From Bacteroidota bacterium (GTDB lineage Bacteria > Bacteroidota > Bacteroidia > Cytophagales > Cyclobacteriaceae): 64,000 nucleotides of DNA. This document shows positions 48,160 to 57,708 of the stretch, piece by piece; positions within the stretch are counted from its first letter, which is position 1, and every line of letters starts with the position of its first letter. The stretch is taken from contig JAFEAM010000017.1 of NCBI GenBank assembly GCA_018266395.1, positions 62,001 to 126,000 of the forward strand, read 5' to 3'. The translations under genes and the position numbers were made by a program. The notes below the pieces were generated by a model that saw only the letters and a program-made list of their open reading frames with translations, ran no database searches and had not been told where the DNA came from.

Positions 48160-51100
48160 ATACAATTATTCATTATTCGATCAAGAATAAACTTGTGATC
48201 GGGTTGTTGACTGTCGGACTGATCGTTTGGGGAGGCTTCTCGCTCACCCGGTTGCGGATCGATGCCGTGCCTGACATCACCAATAATCAGGCACAGATCA
48301 TTACAACAGCCCCCTCCCAGTCCGCACTTGATATTGAACGCCTTGTTACCTTCCCAATCGAGCAAACGATGGCTACTATACCGAACATCGTGGAGATGCG
48401 AAGTTTCTCGCGCTTTGGATTGTCGGTTGTGACAATTGTCTTCAGCGATAACACCGATATATATTGGGCCAGGCAGCAGGTCAATGAACGACTATCTATT
48501 GCAGCTGGTCAGATACCAACAGGGATTGGTATGCCCGAACTTGCACCTGTAACCACCGGCCTCGGCGAAATATATCAATACATACTGCGTCCTGAAAAAG
48601 GATTTGAAGACAAGTATAATGCGATGGAGCTGCGCACTATTCAGGATTGGATTGTCCGGCGACAGCTGCTGGGAACTCCAGGCGTTGCAGACGTTGCCAG
48701 TTTTGGTGGCCTTCTGAAACAATACGAGATTTCCATAAACCCCGATAAGCTCAGGAGCTACAATCTTGGCATTGATGATGTATTTACTGCTCTACAGGAT
48801 AACAATCAGAATACCGGCGGGGCATATATCGACAAGAAGCCCAACGCCTACTTCATTCGAAGCGTGGGACTGATAGGGTCCATTGAAGACATCGGGAAGA
48901 TCGTTGTCGCAAATACAGCAGACGGTATCCCTATTCTCATCAGAAATATTGCAGAGGTTCAATTTGGAAATGCGATCCGTTACGGAGCCATGACTTACAA
49001 TAATGACGGAGAAGTTGTCGGTGCGATCGTGCTTATGCTCAAAGGTGAAAACTCGAATGCCGTTGTCCGCGCGGTGAAAGTTAAAATGGAACAGATCAGG
49101 AAAACACTTCCTGAAGGAGTCACCCTCGACGCCTACCTTGATCGTAGCGATCTGGTAGGTCGCGCCATTGGAACTGTTGAGAAAAATTTGGTCGAAGGGG
49201 CGCTGATCGTAATCCTGGTGCTCGTGCTCTTTCTTGGAAATTTTCGGGCAGGGCTGATAGTCGCTTCCGTAATTCCACTCGCAATGCTGTTCGCTGTGTC
49301 CTTGATGTATGTGTTCGGTGTCTCCGGCAACCTGATGAGCCTTGGCGCGATTGACTTTGGTTTAATTGTAGACGGCGCGGTTATAATCGTAGAAGCAACA
49401 ATGCATCACCTTGGCCTTCGCCAGACCACGCTGCGCCTGACTCAAACCGAGATGGATTCAGAGGTATATGAATCGGCTTCGAAGATAAGATCGTCAGCTG
49501 CGTTTGGAGAAATCATTATCCTGATCGTGTACCTGCCCATTCTTGCACTTGTTGGAGTTGAAGGGAAGATGTTCAAACCAATGGCTCAAACGGTGAGCTT
49601 TGCAATTCTCGGTGCATTCATTCTTTCACTCACATACGTTCCGATGATGTCCGCTCTTTTCCTGAGTAAGAACCCGGTCCATAAACGAAATATCTCTGAC
49701 CAAATGATGGACTTTTTTCACCGACGATATAAGCCGCTGATCTCAGTGGCAATACGCCACAAGATTATTGTTGTAGCCTCATCAGTCGTGTTACTCGCGA
49801 TCAGTTCAGTCCTTTTTCTTAGGATGGGTGGTGAATTTTTACCGACACTGGAGGAGGGTGACTTTGCAGTTGAGACTCGCGTTTTAACCGGAAGTAGCTT
49901 GTCCTACACGACTGATGCGGTGACACAGGCTGCAGGCGTCATTCTGAAAGAATTTCCCGATGAGGTCAGAGAAGTAGTAGGTAAAATCGGTTCATCAGAG
50001 ATACCGACTGATCCGATGCCGATTGAAGCGGCCGACCTGATGATAATTCTGAAGCCAAAGGATCAATGGACAAAAGCGAGCGGACGCGAGGAACTCGCCG
50101 AAAAAATGGCCGAGGCCCTTGAGACAGTTCCTGGGGTAACTTTCGGTTTTCAACAGCCTATTCAAATGCGTTTCAATGAACTGATAAGCGGGGTGCGTCA
50201 GGATGTTGCTATCAAGATATTCGGTGAAGACCTTGACGTGCTTACTGGCTTAGCTCAACAGGTTGGCAAGATCGCAGCGTCAACAGATGGGGCCCGTGAT
50301 GTATACGTTGAACAAGTAACTGGGCTACCACAAATAGTAATTAACATCGACCGCGACGAGATAGCCAAATACGGACTCAGCATTAAATCTGTGAATGAAG
50401 CCATCAATACCGCATTCGCTGGACAATCGGCAGGGCTGGTTTTTGAGGGAGAGCGAAGGTATAATCTGACAGTGAGACTTGCCTCTCAAAACAGGCAAAG
50501 CATTGAAGACGTCCGAAATCTGTTTGTCACGGCTCCCTCAGGTGAACAGGTTCCACTGAAACAGCTGGCTGATATTGAATTTAAGATCGGACCCAACCAG
50601 GTGCAGCGGGAGGATGCTAAACGAAGAATAGTTGTTGCCTTCAACGTGCGGGGACGAGACGTGGCGAGCATCGTCAGCGAGATTCAGGAGAAGATCGACA
50701 AAGTTGATTTTCCTGCTGGATATTTTGTCACGTATGGAGGACAATTTGAAAATCTTAAGGAAGCACAAGCAAGACTTTCTCTCGCTGTGCCCGCTGCTCT
50801 ACTGTTGATCTTCGCGCTATTGTTCTTCACATTTCATTCCGTGAAGCAAGCCGTCTTGATCTTCACGGCGATCCCAATGGCTGCTATTGGCGGAGTCTTT
50901 GCATTACTCTTGCGTGGGATGCCATTCAGTATATCGGCGGGTGTAGGTTTCATTGCATTGTTCGGAGTCGCAGTACTTAACGGAATCGTGCTCATCGCGG
51001 AATTCAACAGGCTTAGAGCCCAGGGACTTCAGGATCTGAATGATATTATTTTAAAAGGAACCCAGACCCGTTTGCGGCCCGTGTTAATGACGGCAACAGT

Positions 51101-51287
51101 CGCCTCTCTCGGTTTTCTTCCAATGGCGTTAGCCACCAGTGCTGGCGCGGAAGTTCAGAAACCATTGGCCACCGTGGTAATCGGAGGATTGGTAAGCTCA
51201 ACCATCTTGACTTTAATTGTTCTGCCCTGCCTGTACGTGGCGTTCGAAAGATTTGGAAGAAAACAAATTAATACTCAATCGGTATGA
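48153..51287 (+). CDS. CzcA/CusA-family heavy-metal efflux RND pump
   Basis: 1044 residues. The N-terminus has TM1 and the IDAVPDITNNQAQI signature of heavy-metal RND pumps. FSDNTDIYWARQQVNERL is the following porter segment, and the TM4 region has AIDFGLIVDGAVIIVEA. A second half repeats the layout, with FIALFGVAVLNGIVLIAEFN in the late helices. It is an inner-membrane trimer that expels divalent or monovalent metals through the partner adaptor and TolC. The following TolC and adaptor genes overlap in an operon. The specific metal cannot be told with certainty; Co/Zn/Cd is suggested by the DITNNQ variant. Confidence 0.9.
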   Translation: MLDTIIHYSIKNKLVIGLLTVGLIVWGGFSLTRLRIDAVPDITNNQAQIITTAPSQSALDIERLVTFPIEQTMATIPNIVEMRSFSRFGLSVVTIVFSDNTDIYWARQQVNERLSIAAGQIPTGIGMPELAPVTTGLGEIYQYILRPEKGFEDKYNAMELRTIQDWIVRRQLLGTPGVADVASFGGLLKQYEISINPDKLRSYNLGIDDVFTALQDNNQNTGGAYIDKKPNAYFIRSVGLIGSIEDIGKIVVANTADGIPILIRNIAEVQFGNAIRYGAMTYNNDGEVVGAIVLMLKGENSNAVVRAVKVKMEQIRKTLPEGVTLDAYLDRSDLVGRAIGTVEKNLVEGALIVILVLVLFLGNFRAGLIVASVIPLAMLFAVSLMYVFGVSGNLMSLGAIDFGLIVDGAVIIVEATMHHLGLRQTTLRLTQTEMDSEVYESASKIRSSAAFGEIIILIVYLPILALVGVEGKMFKPMAQTVSFAILGAFILSLTYVPMMSALFLSKNPVHKRNISDQMMDFFHRRYKPLISVAIRHKIIVVASSVVLLAISSVLFLRMGGEFLPTLEEGDFAVETRVLTGSSLSYTTDAVTQAAGVILKEFPDEVREVVGKIGSSEIPTDPMPIEAADLMIILKPKDQWTKASGREELAEKMAEALETVPGVTFGFQQPIQMRFNELISGVRQDVAIKIFGEDLDVLTGLAQQVGKIAASTDGARDVYVEQVTGLPQIVINIDRDEIAKYGLSIKSVNEAINTAFAGQSAGLVFEGERRYNLTVRLASQNRQSIEDVRNLFVTAPSGEQVPLKQLADIEFKIGPNQVQREDAKRRIVVAFNVRGRDVASIVSEIQEKIDKVDFPAGYFVTYGGQFENLKEAQARLSLAVPAALLLIFALLFFTFHSVKQAVLIFTAIPMAAIGGVFALLLRGMPFSISAGVGFIALFGVAVLNGIVLIAEFNRLRAQGLQDLNDIILKGTQTRLRPVLMTATVASLGFLPMALATSAGAEVQKPLATVVIGGLVSSTILTLIVLPCLYVAFERFGRKQINTQSV

Positions 51288-52516
51288 AAATATTCACGAC
51301 GATAATATGCTTTCTTTTTATCCTGAAGGCTGGCGCGCAAAATACGCGCCTGACAATTCAGCAAGCCACTGACCAAGCGATAAAAAGCAATTTAAGAATC
51401 AGGTCCGCGTCCCTTGAAGTGGAGTCCCAAAAACAATTGAAGAAGACAGGTTTCGATCTGCCAAAAACAAACGTGTCGCTGCTATATGGGCAGTACAACA
51501 GCTATGCGCGACGGGATAATAATTTTACGATAACGCAGTCCATTCCGTTCACGACATTGGGCAGTCACGCAGCGCTAAACAGATCATTGATTGCTTCTTC
51601 CGAATTAAAGAAGACCGCAACGGAAAGTGAACTGATCTACCAGGTAAAGCAAGTATACTACTTGCTTGCATTTACCAAGGCGCGACAAATCTTGTTGCTT
51701 CAGCAAGACAGTATTTACGAAGGGTTCCTTAAATCGGCGAAGCTACGATACCAGACAGGTGAGGCAAATTTGCTGGAACAAACAACAGCAGAAACCCAGC
51801 GTAACGAAGTGAAAAACCTCCTTGTCCAAAACAACGCTGCAATAAATATACTTCGTACTCAACTCAAGACCCTTCTTAATAGCTCTGACTTGCCTGAGAT
51901 TGCAGAGGCGACCTTGCCAGAACTTGTTTTTGATGATGTTGCCGATACTACCGCCTTGGCAGCAAATCCATTGCTTGCATATATGCGACAGCAAGTAGAC
52001 GTTGCCAAAAGGCAAAAAAAAGTCGAGAATGCCAGGTTCGCCCCCGACTTATTGGTAGGCTACTTTAATCAAACGTTGATTGATGTTCCCAACCTTGAAA
52101 ATGGAGCACTAGCAACGGCCGGAGACCGGTTCACAGGGTTTCAGGTTGGACTTTCACTTCCACTGTGGTTCGTGCCGCATCAAGGCCGCTCTCAAGCAGC
52201 CGAATATTCAAAGCAAGCAGCACAAGCCAACTATCAAAATGAAAAGTTGCTCCTTGAAGGTCAGTTGCAACAAGCAGCACAACAATATGCAAAATCAAAG
52301 AGTAGCTTGAATTATTACCGCGAGTCGGCATTGCCAAATGCCGACTTGATCCTAAAGCAGGTGCAGACTGCGCTTCGAAGCGGTAACATCGGATACGCCG
52401 AATATCTTCTTGGCGTGCGCAATGCGATAAGCATCAAAGAAGGTTTTTTACAGACACTCAATGACTACAATCAAAGCATTATTTATATCGAATTCTTAGC
52501 TGGAAACAGACAATGA
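51284..52516 (+). CDS. TolC-family outer-membrane efflux protein
   Basis: 410 residues. A signal peptide (to KAGAQ) is followed by two long helical hairpin repeats with coiled-coil character (TIQQATDQAIKSNLRIRSASLEVESQKQ, KSAKLRYQTGEANLLEQTTAETQRNEVKN) and LGVRNAISIKEGFLQTLNDYNQSIIYIEFL at the end, all typical of the CusC/TolC fold. It forms the outer-membrane exit duct for the RND pump encoded upstream, and its start overlaps that pump's stop by four bases. Confidence 0.85.
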   Translation: MKIFTTIICFLFILKAGAQNTRLTIQQATDQAIKSNLRIRSASLEVESQKQLKKTGFDLPKTNVSLLYGQYNSYARRDNNFTITQSIPFTTLGSHAALNRSLIASSELKKTATESELIYQVKQVYYLLAFTKARQILLLQQDSIYEGFLKSAKLRYQTGEANLLEQTTAETQRNEVKNLLVQNNAAINILRTQLKTLLNSSDLPEIAEATLPELVFDDVADTTALAANPLLAYMRQQVDVAKRQKKVENARFAPDLLVGYFNQTLIDVPNLENGALATAGDRFTGFQVGLSLPLWFVPHQGRSQAAEYSKQAAQANYQNEKLLLEGQLQQAAQQYAKSKSSLNYYRESALPNADLILKQVQTALRSGNIGYAEYLLGVRNAISIKEGFLQTLNDYNQSIIYIEFLAGNRQ

Positions 52517-53733
52517 AAATCATGAGCAAAAAATATTGGATCTCCCGCATGACGATAGGAATCGTATTCTCGATTCTCATTATATCGTGCACACATAAGC
52601 CAGACGAGCAAACACAGACGTCGGAACATCACCAGGAGGAAGAGAATACTGTGGAATTCACAGAGTCTCAATACAAGACCGCTGCAATCGAGCTAGGTAA
52701 AATCGAAAACAAGCAGATTAGCGGAACCATTAAGGTTAACGGACAACTGGATGTCCCTCCACAGCAAAAGGTTAGTGTATCGGCACCTCTTGGGGGATTC
52801 CTCAAGAATACCCCGCTCCTTCAAGGTACGCGCGTTAAGAAAGGCCAAGTTATTGCTACGATTGAGAACATCGAGTTTGTGCAGTTACAACAAGACTATC
52901 TTGAAGCGAGGAATCAGCTTGAGTTCGCAGAAAAAGATTACGAAAGGCAACAGGACCTGGCAAAAGAAAACGTTGCGGCACAGAAAGTTCTTCAACAGGC
53001 GAAAACGACTTTCGTTAGCTGGCAATCAAAAGTGATTGGATTGAAAGAAAAACTGAAAGTCCTGAACATCTCTGTAGATCGGTTGAGCCAAGGTGAGGTT
53101 TCCAGCGAGATAAACCTTTACTCACCAATCAATGGATATGTAACAGAAGTGAATGTCAACATCGGGAAGTTTGTCAATCCCGCTGACATCCTTTTCGAGA
53201 TTGTAGATACTGAACATCTTCATGCTGAATTGACAGTCTTTGAAAAGGATGTCCCAAAGCTAAAGATCGGTCAAAAAGTAAGGTTCACTCTTGCCAACGA
53301 AACAAAGGAAAGACTAGCCACGGTCTATTTGTTGGGAAGAGAGATTAGCAAAGACCGAACGATCAGAATTCATTGTCATATTGATAATGAGGATACTAAC
53401 CTGCTCCCCGGGATGTACCTCAAGGCAATTGTCGAAACGGGTGGGATCGAAGTTCCTGCTTTGCCGGATCGTGCAGTGATAGATTTTCAAGGAAAAAAGT
53501 ACATTTTCTATCAACTGGCTGCCCAACCACATGCTGCATTAAAGGATGAGAGTCAGGTCGAACATGAAAACGAGTATCACTTTATCATGATGGAAGTGCA
53601 GACAGGCAACAGTGAAATGGGTTTCACAGAAGTGATTCTGCCGGAGAATTTTCCATCGGAGACCGCTCAAATTGCGGTTAAGAACGCCTACGCCATACTT
53701 TCTAAGATGAAGAACAGTGAGGAAGAGGAGTAA
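52513..53733 (+). CDS. RND efflux periplasmic adaptor (CusB/CzcB-like) lipoprotein
   Basis: 406 residues. A signal with lipobox (IISC) is followed by a His/Glu-rich segment (TSEHHQEEENTVEF). Barrel-sandwich and hairpin segments (GQLDVPPQQKVSVSAPLGGFL, LEARNQLEFAEKDYERQQDLA) and the beta-barrel region (INLYSPINGYVTEVNVNIGKFV) match the HlyD/CusB membrane fusion family. It links the inner-membrane pump to TolC. The start overlaps the TolC stop by four bases. Confidence 0.88.
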   Translation: MKIMSKKYWISRMTIGIVFSILIISCTHKPDEQTQTSEHHQEEENTVEFTESQYKTAAIELGKIENKQISGTIKVNGQLDVPPQQKVSVSAPLGGFLKNTPLLQGTRVKKGQVIATIENIEFVQLQQDYLEARNQLEFAEKDYERQQDLAKENVAAQKVLQQAKTTFVSWQSKVIGLKEKLKVLNISVDRLSQGEVSSEINLYSPINGYVTEVNVNIGKFVNPADILFEIVDTEHLHAELTVFEKDVPKLKIGQKVRFTLANETKERLATVYLLGREISKDRTIRIHCHIDNEDTNLLPGMYLKAIVETGGIEVPALPDRAVIDFQGKKYIFYQLAAQPHAALKDESQVEHENEYHFIMMEVQTGNSEMGFTEVILPENFPSETAQIAVKNAYAILSKMKNSEEEE

Positions 53734-53761
53734 TGAATCATGGATCATTCATGAAGAATAA

Positions 53762-54379
53762 ATGATAACACTCGTCACAGGAAGCCTTTTGTTAAGCATG
53801 CTGCATGCGTTGATACCAAGTCATTGGCTTCCTGTATTGTCCATAGGGAAAAGTGAGAACTGGTCGCGGGCCGAAGCAATATCAGTCACCCTGGTTGCTG
53901 GATTGGCTCATGCAGCAAGTACGGCTATAATTGGCGTTGTCATTGGGTTGGTTGGCGTTACAATGGCCGAAAAAGTGGTGTATTTCACTCACTTCATTTC
54001 GCCAGCTATCTTGGTCGCACTTGGGTTATTCTATATTTATCAGCATCAGAATCATAAACATCATCATTTTCACATTCCGGCGAATCAAACCTCTATACCC
54101 AAGAACAGGATAATTCTAAGTTTAGCAATAGCTATGTTCTTTTCTCCCTGTCTGGAAATCGAGGCGTATTTCCTGATGGCCGGTACGATGGGATGGCCGA
54201 TCATTCTTTTGACGGCTATGTTATACACGGTGGTAACGGTAACCGGCATGATGGCCTGGGTAGGGTTTACATATAACAGACTTGTACGATTTAATTGGCA
54301 TTCTTTAGAGCACAATGCCGGGATAATTACCGGCCTGACTCTGGTAGTTACCGGAATAATTTCATTTTTCATTCATTAA
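53762..54379 (+). CDS. NicO/UreH-like membrane protein
   Basis: 205 residues with about six transmembrane helices. The start MITLVTGSLLLSMLHALIPSHWLPVLSIGKSENW and the segment LAHAASTAIIGVVIGLVGVTM match the HxxxPxHW and HAxST patterns of NicO/UreH nickel-cobalt and heavy-metal membrane proteins. A His-rich cytosolic or periplasmic loop (HQNHKHHHFHIP) may bind metal. It sits between the adaptor and P1B ATPase genes, consistent with an inner-membrane metal handling role. Confidence 0.7.
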   Translation: MITLVTGSLLLSMLHALIPSHWLPVLSIGKSENWSRAEAISVTLVAGLAHAASTAIIGVVIGLVGVTMAEKVVYFTHFISPAILVALGLFYIYQHQNHKHHHFHIPANQTSIPKNRIILSLAIAMFFSPCLEIEAYFLMAGTMGWPIILLTAMLYTVVTVTGMMAWVGFTYNRLVRFNWHSLEHNAGIITGLTLVVTGIISFFIH

Positions 54380-54389
54380 TATACTTGCT

Positions 54390-56336
54390 ATGGAAATCAA
54401 ACAAACAACTTCCCTAAATCAGAAAGAGGATTTGAAGATCCGGGCGGAAGGTCATTCTCACGACGATGAGGAAGGCGAAAAAGCAAGCTGGCAGGATCAC
54501 TGGCAACTGTTGCTGTCGTTGACAATTCTGGCAGTTATGCTAACGATGGAGTTCGCCTTCAAGTACGCGCCGCCATTTCCGACTGACCTGATCATTTACC
54601 TGGCGGCATATCTGTTAGGGGGCTACAACGTACTGTTAATGGCTTTGCGGAAAGTAAAGCACTTCGACTTCTTCAATGAATTTTTCCTGATGAGTGTGGC
54701 AACGATTGGCGCCTTTGCTATCGGATCATACAGTGAAGGCGTGGCTGTTATGATTTTTTACTCTATTGGAGAATGGTTCCAGGACTCAGCTGTCAGCCGT
54801 GCAAAAAGAAGTATCAAGGCTCTGCTTGATATTCGGCCCAATCAGGTTACGGTTATTCGCAATGGAGAGACAGAAGATGTGGACCCTAAAACCGTGCAAC
54901 TCAACGAAACGATTCAGGTGAAAGCGGGAGAAAAAGTTGCTCTCGACGGCGAGTTGTTGTCGGAGAGTGCTTCGTTTAACACAGCCGCGTTGACCGGAGA
55001 AAGCAAGCCTGACAGCAAGGTCAAAGGTGAAAAGGTCTTTGCGGGGATGATCAACTTGAATACAGTCTCGGATATAAAAGTTACGGCCCTGTTTAAAGAC
55101 AGCAAGCTGAGCAAGATTCTGGAGATGGTGCAAGATGCTACGGCACGAAAGTCCCAGACTCAACTGTTCATCAGCAAGTTTGCAAAGGTGTATACACCGA
55201 TTGTTTTTGCCCTGGCGATTGGAGTTTGCCTGGGTCCTTATTTCTTCGAAGCAGACTATGTTTTCAAAGAATGGTTTTATCGGGCCCTTGTCTTCCTTGT
55301 GATCAGTTGTCCGTGTGCCTTGGTGGTATCGATACCGCTTGGATACTTTGGCGGGATAGGCTTGGCCTCACGTAACGGAATACTGTTCAAAGGGGGAAAC
55401 TATCTGGATGTCATGACTAAAGTCGATACGATTGTGATGGATAAGACAGGTACGCTTACGAAAGGCGTTTTCAAAGTTCAGAAAGTCGAACCAAAAAGTA
55501 TCGGTAAAGATGAACTCCTAAGAATTGCGTCAGCGATTGAAAGAAAGTCAACTCATCCAGTCGGAAAGGCAATTGTGGAGTACGCTCGAAATACAACCAC
55601 GGACTCAATCGCGCAAAGTGTTGAAGAGATTGCCGGACACGGTCTGAAGGGAACTGTCGATGGCAAACAGATTCTTGCCGGGAACCTGAAACTTTTGAAA
55701 AAATTCTCAGTCTCATATCCTGTTGAACTTGAAAACGAAGTCGACACGATTGTAGTTGTTGCTATTGACAACGAGTTCTCAGGTTACATCACCATTTCTG
55801 ACGAGATCAAGGAGGATGCAAAGCAAGCTATTCAAAGTATGCACCGGTTGAATCTTAAAACGGTGATGTTATCGGGTGACAAGCAATCGGTTGTGGATAA
55901 GGTAGCCGCACAGTTAGGTATTGACCAGGCATTTGGTAGTCTGTTGCCGGAGGGCAAGGTTGATAAAGTCAAAACTCTCAAGGAAGAAGGTAGACATATT
56001 GCTTTCGTGGGGGATGGAGTAAACGACGCGCCGGTTGTAGCATTGGCCGATGCAGGCATTGCAATGGGTGGACTTGGTAGTGATGCAACAATAGAAACTG
56101 CCGATGTGGTTATTCAAAATGACGAACCATCGCGTATTGTCTCAGCGATTAAAGCAGGGCAGATAACGCGACGGATTGTATGGCAAAACATATTCCTGGC
56201 AATGACCGTCAAGGTAATCGTTCTTGCGCTCGGCGCTGGAGGTGTCGCTAATTTATGGGAGGCGGTGATTGCCGATGTCGGGGTGGCTTTGCTAGCGATC
56301 CTGAACGCAGTTCGAATTCAAAGAATGAAACTGTAA
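54390..56336 (+). CDS. P1B-type heavy-metal translocating ATPase (ZntA/CadA-like)
   Basis: 648 residues. A His/Asp-rich N-terminus (EGHSHDDEEGEK) takes the place of an HMA domain. The C307-P308-C309 membrane metal site lies in VISCPCALVVS. Asp351 of DKTGTLT is the phosphorylation site, and STHPVG (about 386) and GDGVNDAPVVALADAGIAMG (about 540) complete the P-type ATPase set. The CPC motif and His-rich start suggest Zn/Cd/Pb or Co export. It exports metal from cytosol to periplasm, complementing the RND pump that removes it from the periplasm. Confidence 0.92.
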   Translation: MEIKQTTSLNQKEDLKIRAEGHSHDDEEGEKASWQDHWQLLLSLTILAVMLTMEFAFKYAPPFPTDLIIYLAAYLLGGYNVLLMALRKVKHFDFFNEFFLMSVATIGAFAIGSYSEGVAVMIFYSIGEWFQDSAVSRAKRSIKALLDIRPNQVTVIRNGETEDVDPKTVQLNETIQVKAGEKVALDGELLSESASFNTAALTGESKPDSKVKGEKVFAGMINLNTVSDIKVTALFKDSKLSKILEMVQDATARKSQTQLFISKFAKVYTPIVFALAIGVCLGPYFFEADYVFKEWFYRALVFLVISCPCALVVSIPLGYFGGIGLASRNGILFKGGNYLDVMTKVDTIVMDKTGTLTKGVFKVQKVEPKSIGKDELLRIASAIERKSTHPVGKAIVEYARNTTTDSIAQSVEEIAGHGLKGTVDGKQILAGNLKLLKKFSVSYPVELENEVDTIVVVAIDNEFSGYITISDEIKEDAKQAIQSMHRLNLKTVMLSGDKQSVVDKVAAQLGIDQAFGSLLPEGKVDKVKTLKEEGRHIAFVGDGVNDAPVVALADAGIAMGGLGSDATIETADVVIQNDEPSRIVSAIKAGQITRRIVWQNIFLAMTVKVIVLALGAGGVANLWEAVIADVGVALLAILNAVRIQRMKL

Positions 56337-56366
56337 TTAGGAAATGAAGACATAATTTTAGCCCGC

Positions 56367-56930
56367 GTGAAAATCTATATAAAAAATATGGTCTGTGACC
56401 GCTGCAAAACCGCAGTGCGAAATGAGCTTGAGAAAGCTGCCATGACGTATAAATCACTGGAACTGGGAGAGATTGAGTTGGATGGCAATGTTTCTGAAGA
56501 CTCTCTCCGGAGCTTCAAAGACGGGATAGAGGCACTTGGATTTGAGCTTATTGAAGACAAGCCCGCCCGTGAGGTAAACCAGATTAAGAAAATCATCATT
56601 GAATGGGTTCGGGAACAGGAGAAGAAAAACAGAAGGCTCAAGTTTTCAGCCTATTTGTCGGAAGTTGTGCATAAAGACTATGCTTCTCTCAGCAATCTTT
56701 TTTCAGGTATTGAAGGAACAACTATCGAACAGTATCTGATCAATCAGAAGATCGAACTCGTCAAGGAGCTTTTAGTGTATAATGAGTATACGCTGGCTCA
56801 AATTGCCGATCAACTTAATTACAGCAGCGTGCAGCACCTGTCGAGTCAATTCAAGAAGATCACGGGCCTGACACCGACTCATTTCAAGAAGATCGGAGCC
56901 CTTAAAAGGCGGCCTATTGACGAAGTATAA
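56367..56930 (+). CDS. HMA-AraC fusion regulator
   Basis: 187 residues with a GTG start. Residues 1-75 resemble an HMA domain with MVCDRCK (C10, C13). Residues 80-187 are an AraC helix-turn-helix (YTLAQIADQLNYSSVQHLSSQFKKITGLTPTHFKKIG). It is a one-component metal-responsive regulator that would read cytosolic metal through the HMA site. It lies 30 bases after the ATPase gene and probably controls the island. The sequence GKIEGLIAL-like HMA features are partial, so the metal-binding strength is uncertain. Confidence 0.75.
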   Translation: MKIYIKNMVCDRCKTAVRNELEKAAMTYKSLELGEIELDGNVSEDSLRSFKDGIEALGFELIEDKPAREVNQIKKIIIEWVREQEKKNRRLKFSAYLSEVVHKDYASLSNLFSGIEGTTIEQYLINQKIELVKELLVYNEYTLAQIADQLNYSSVQHLSSQFKKITGLTPTHFKKIGALKRRPIDEV

Positions 56931-56937
56931 CTTTTAC

Positions 56938-57660
56938 CCAAAATTATATAACTACCTTTTTCCTCGTGTTTCGTTATTTCCGTTAACGAAAACCATGATC
57001 GCATGACCCTTAGTCCCGTTGCCTCAAAACTCAATCTTACTGCTCATATTACATTTTCTGCTGGGTGGATAGGAGCCATTGTCGCGTTCCTGAGTCTGGC
57101 AATAGGTGGTCTGCTCGGAGAAAACCCGGAAGGCGTGCGGTCCATGTATATCGGGATGGAAGTCATTGCATGGTTCGTCATCATTCCTTTCTGCATCAGT
57201 GCTTTTCTTACGGGCATTGTTCAGTCGCTTACAACTCAGTGGGGTCTTTTTCGACACTATTGGATATTGATCAAGCTCGTCTTAACGACCGTAGCAACGA
57301 TTGTATTGATGATGCACATGCAGCCGATCACCCACATGGCCTCAATTGCTACTCAACGAAGCCTTAATGTAGGCGAATTGCAGGGGCTTAGGATTCAGCT
57401 TATTGCTGATGCAAGTGTTGCCATATTTGTGCTACTTGTTGCAATGGCCCTGTCCGTATATAAACCGTTCGGGAGGATTCAGGCTTCAATCTCTAATCCA
57501 ACTGATTCAAGCCGGCGAAAGCAATCCCTGGGCTTTTATTTAATACTCGGATTGATTCTGCTATTTATAACCGTAGTGATACTGCATCTCTTTGGAATAA
57601 GCCTCGGCCACCATTGATCCATGAATTATAACTCTTTGCCAAAATTGTATAACTACCCTT
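56938..57660. repeat. Two copies of a 22-base promoter-region motif
   Basis: CCAAAATT(A/G)TATAACTACC(T/C)TTT occurs at 56938-56959 and 57639-57660, upstream of the membrane protein gene at 57003 and the HMA-MauE gene at 57709, with two mismatches. The same position relative to both starts (about 45-50 bases) suggests a shared regulator or promoter element in the metal island. Confidence 0.6.
57003..57617 (+). CDS. Multi-pass membrane protein (DUF2269-like)
   Basis: 204 residues with about five hydrophobic helices: LTAHITFSAGWIGAIVAFLSL, GMEVIAWFVIIPFCISAFLTGIVQ, YWILIKLVLTTVATIVLMM, ADASVAIFVLLVAMALSVY and GFYLILGLILLFITVVILHLF. The GWxGA early segment resembles the DUF2269 family of membrane proteins of unknown function. 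It has its own copy of the repeated motif upstream. It is probably part of the metal-response regulon. Confidence 0.6.
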   Translation: MTLSPVASKLNLTAHITFSAGWIGAIVAFLSLAIGGLLGENPEGVRSMYIGMEVIAWFVIIPFCISAFLTGIVQSLTTQWGLFRHYWILIKLVLTTVATIVLMMHMQPITHMASIATQRSLNVGELQGLRIQLIADASVAIFVLLVAMALSVYKPFGRIQASISNPTDSSRRKQSLGFYLILGLILLFITVVILHLFGISLGHH

Positions 57661-57708
57661 TCTCAGTCTGTCCGTTACTTTGTGCAGAATTCAAAACTAT
57701 CAGAATTT

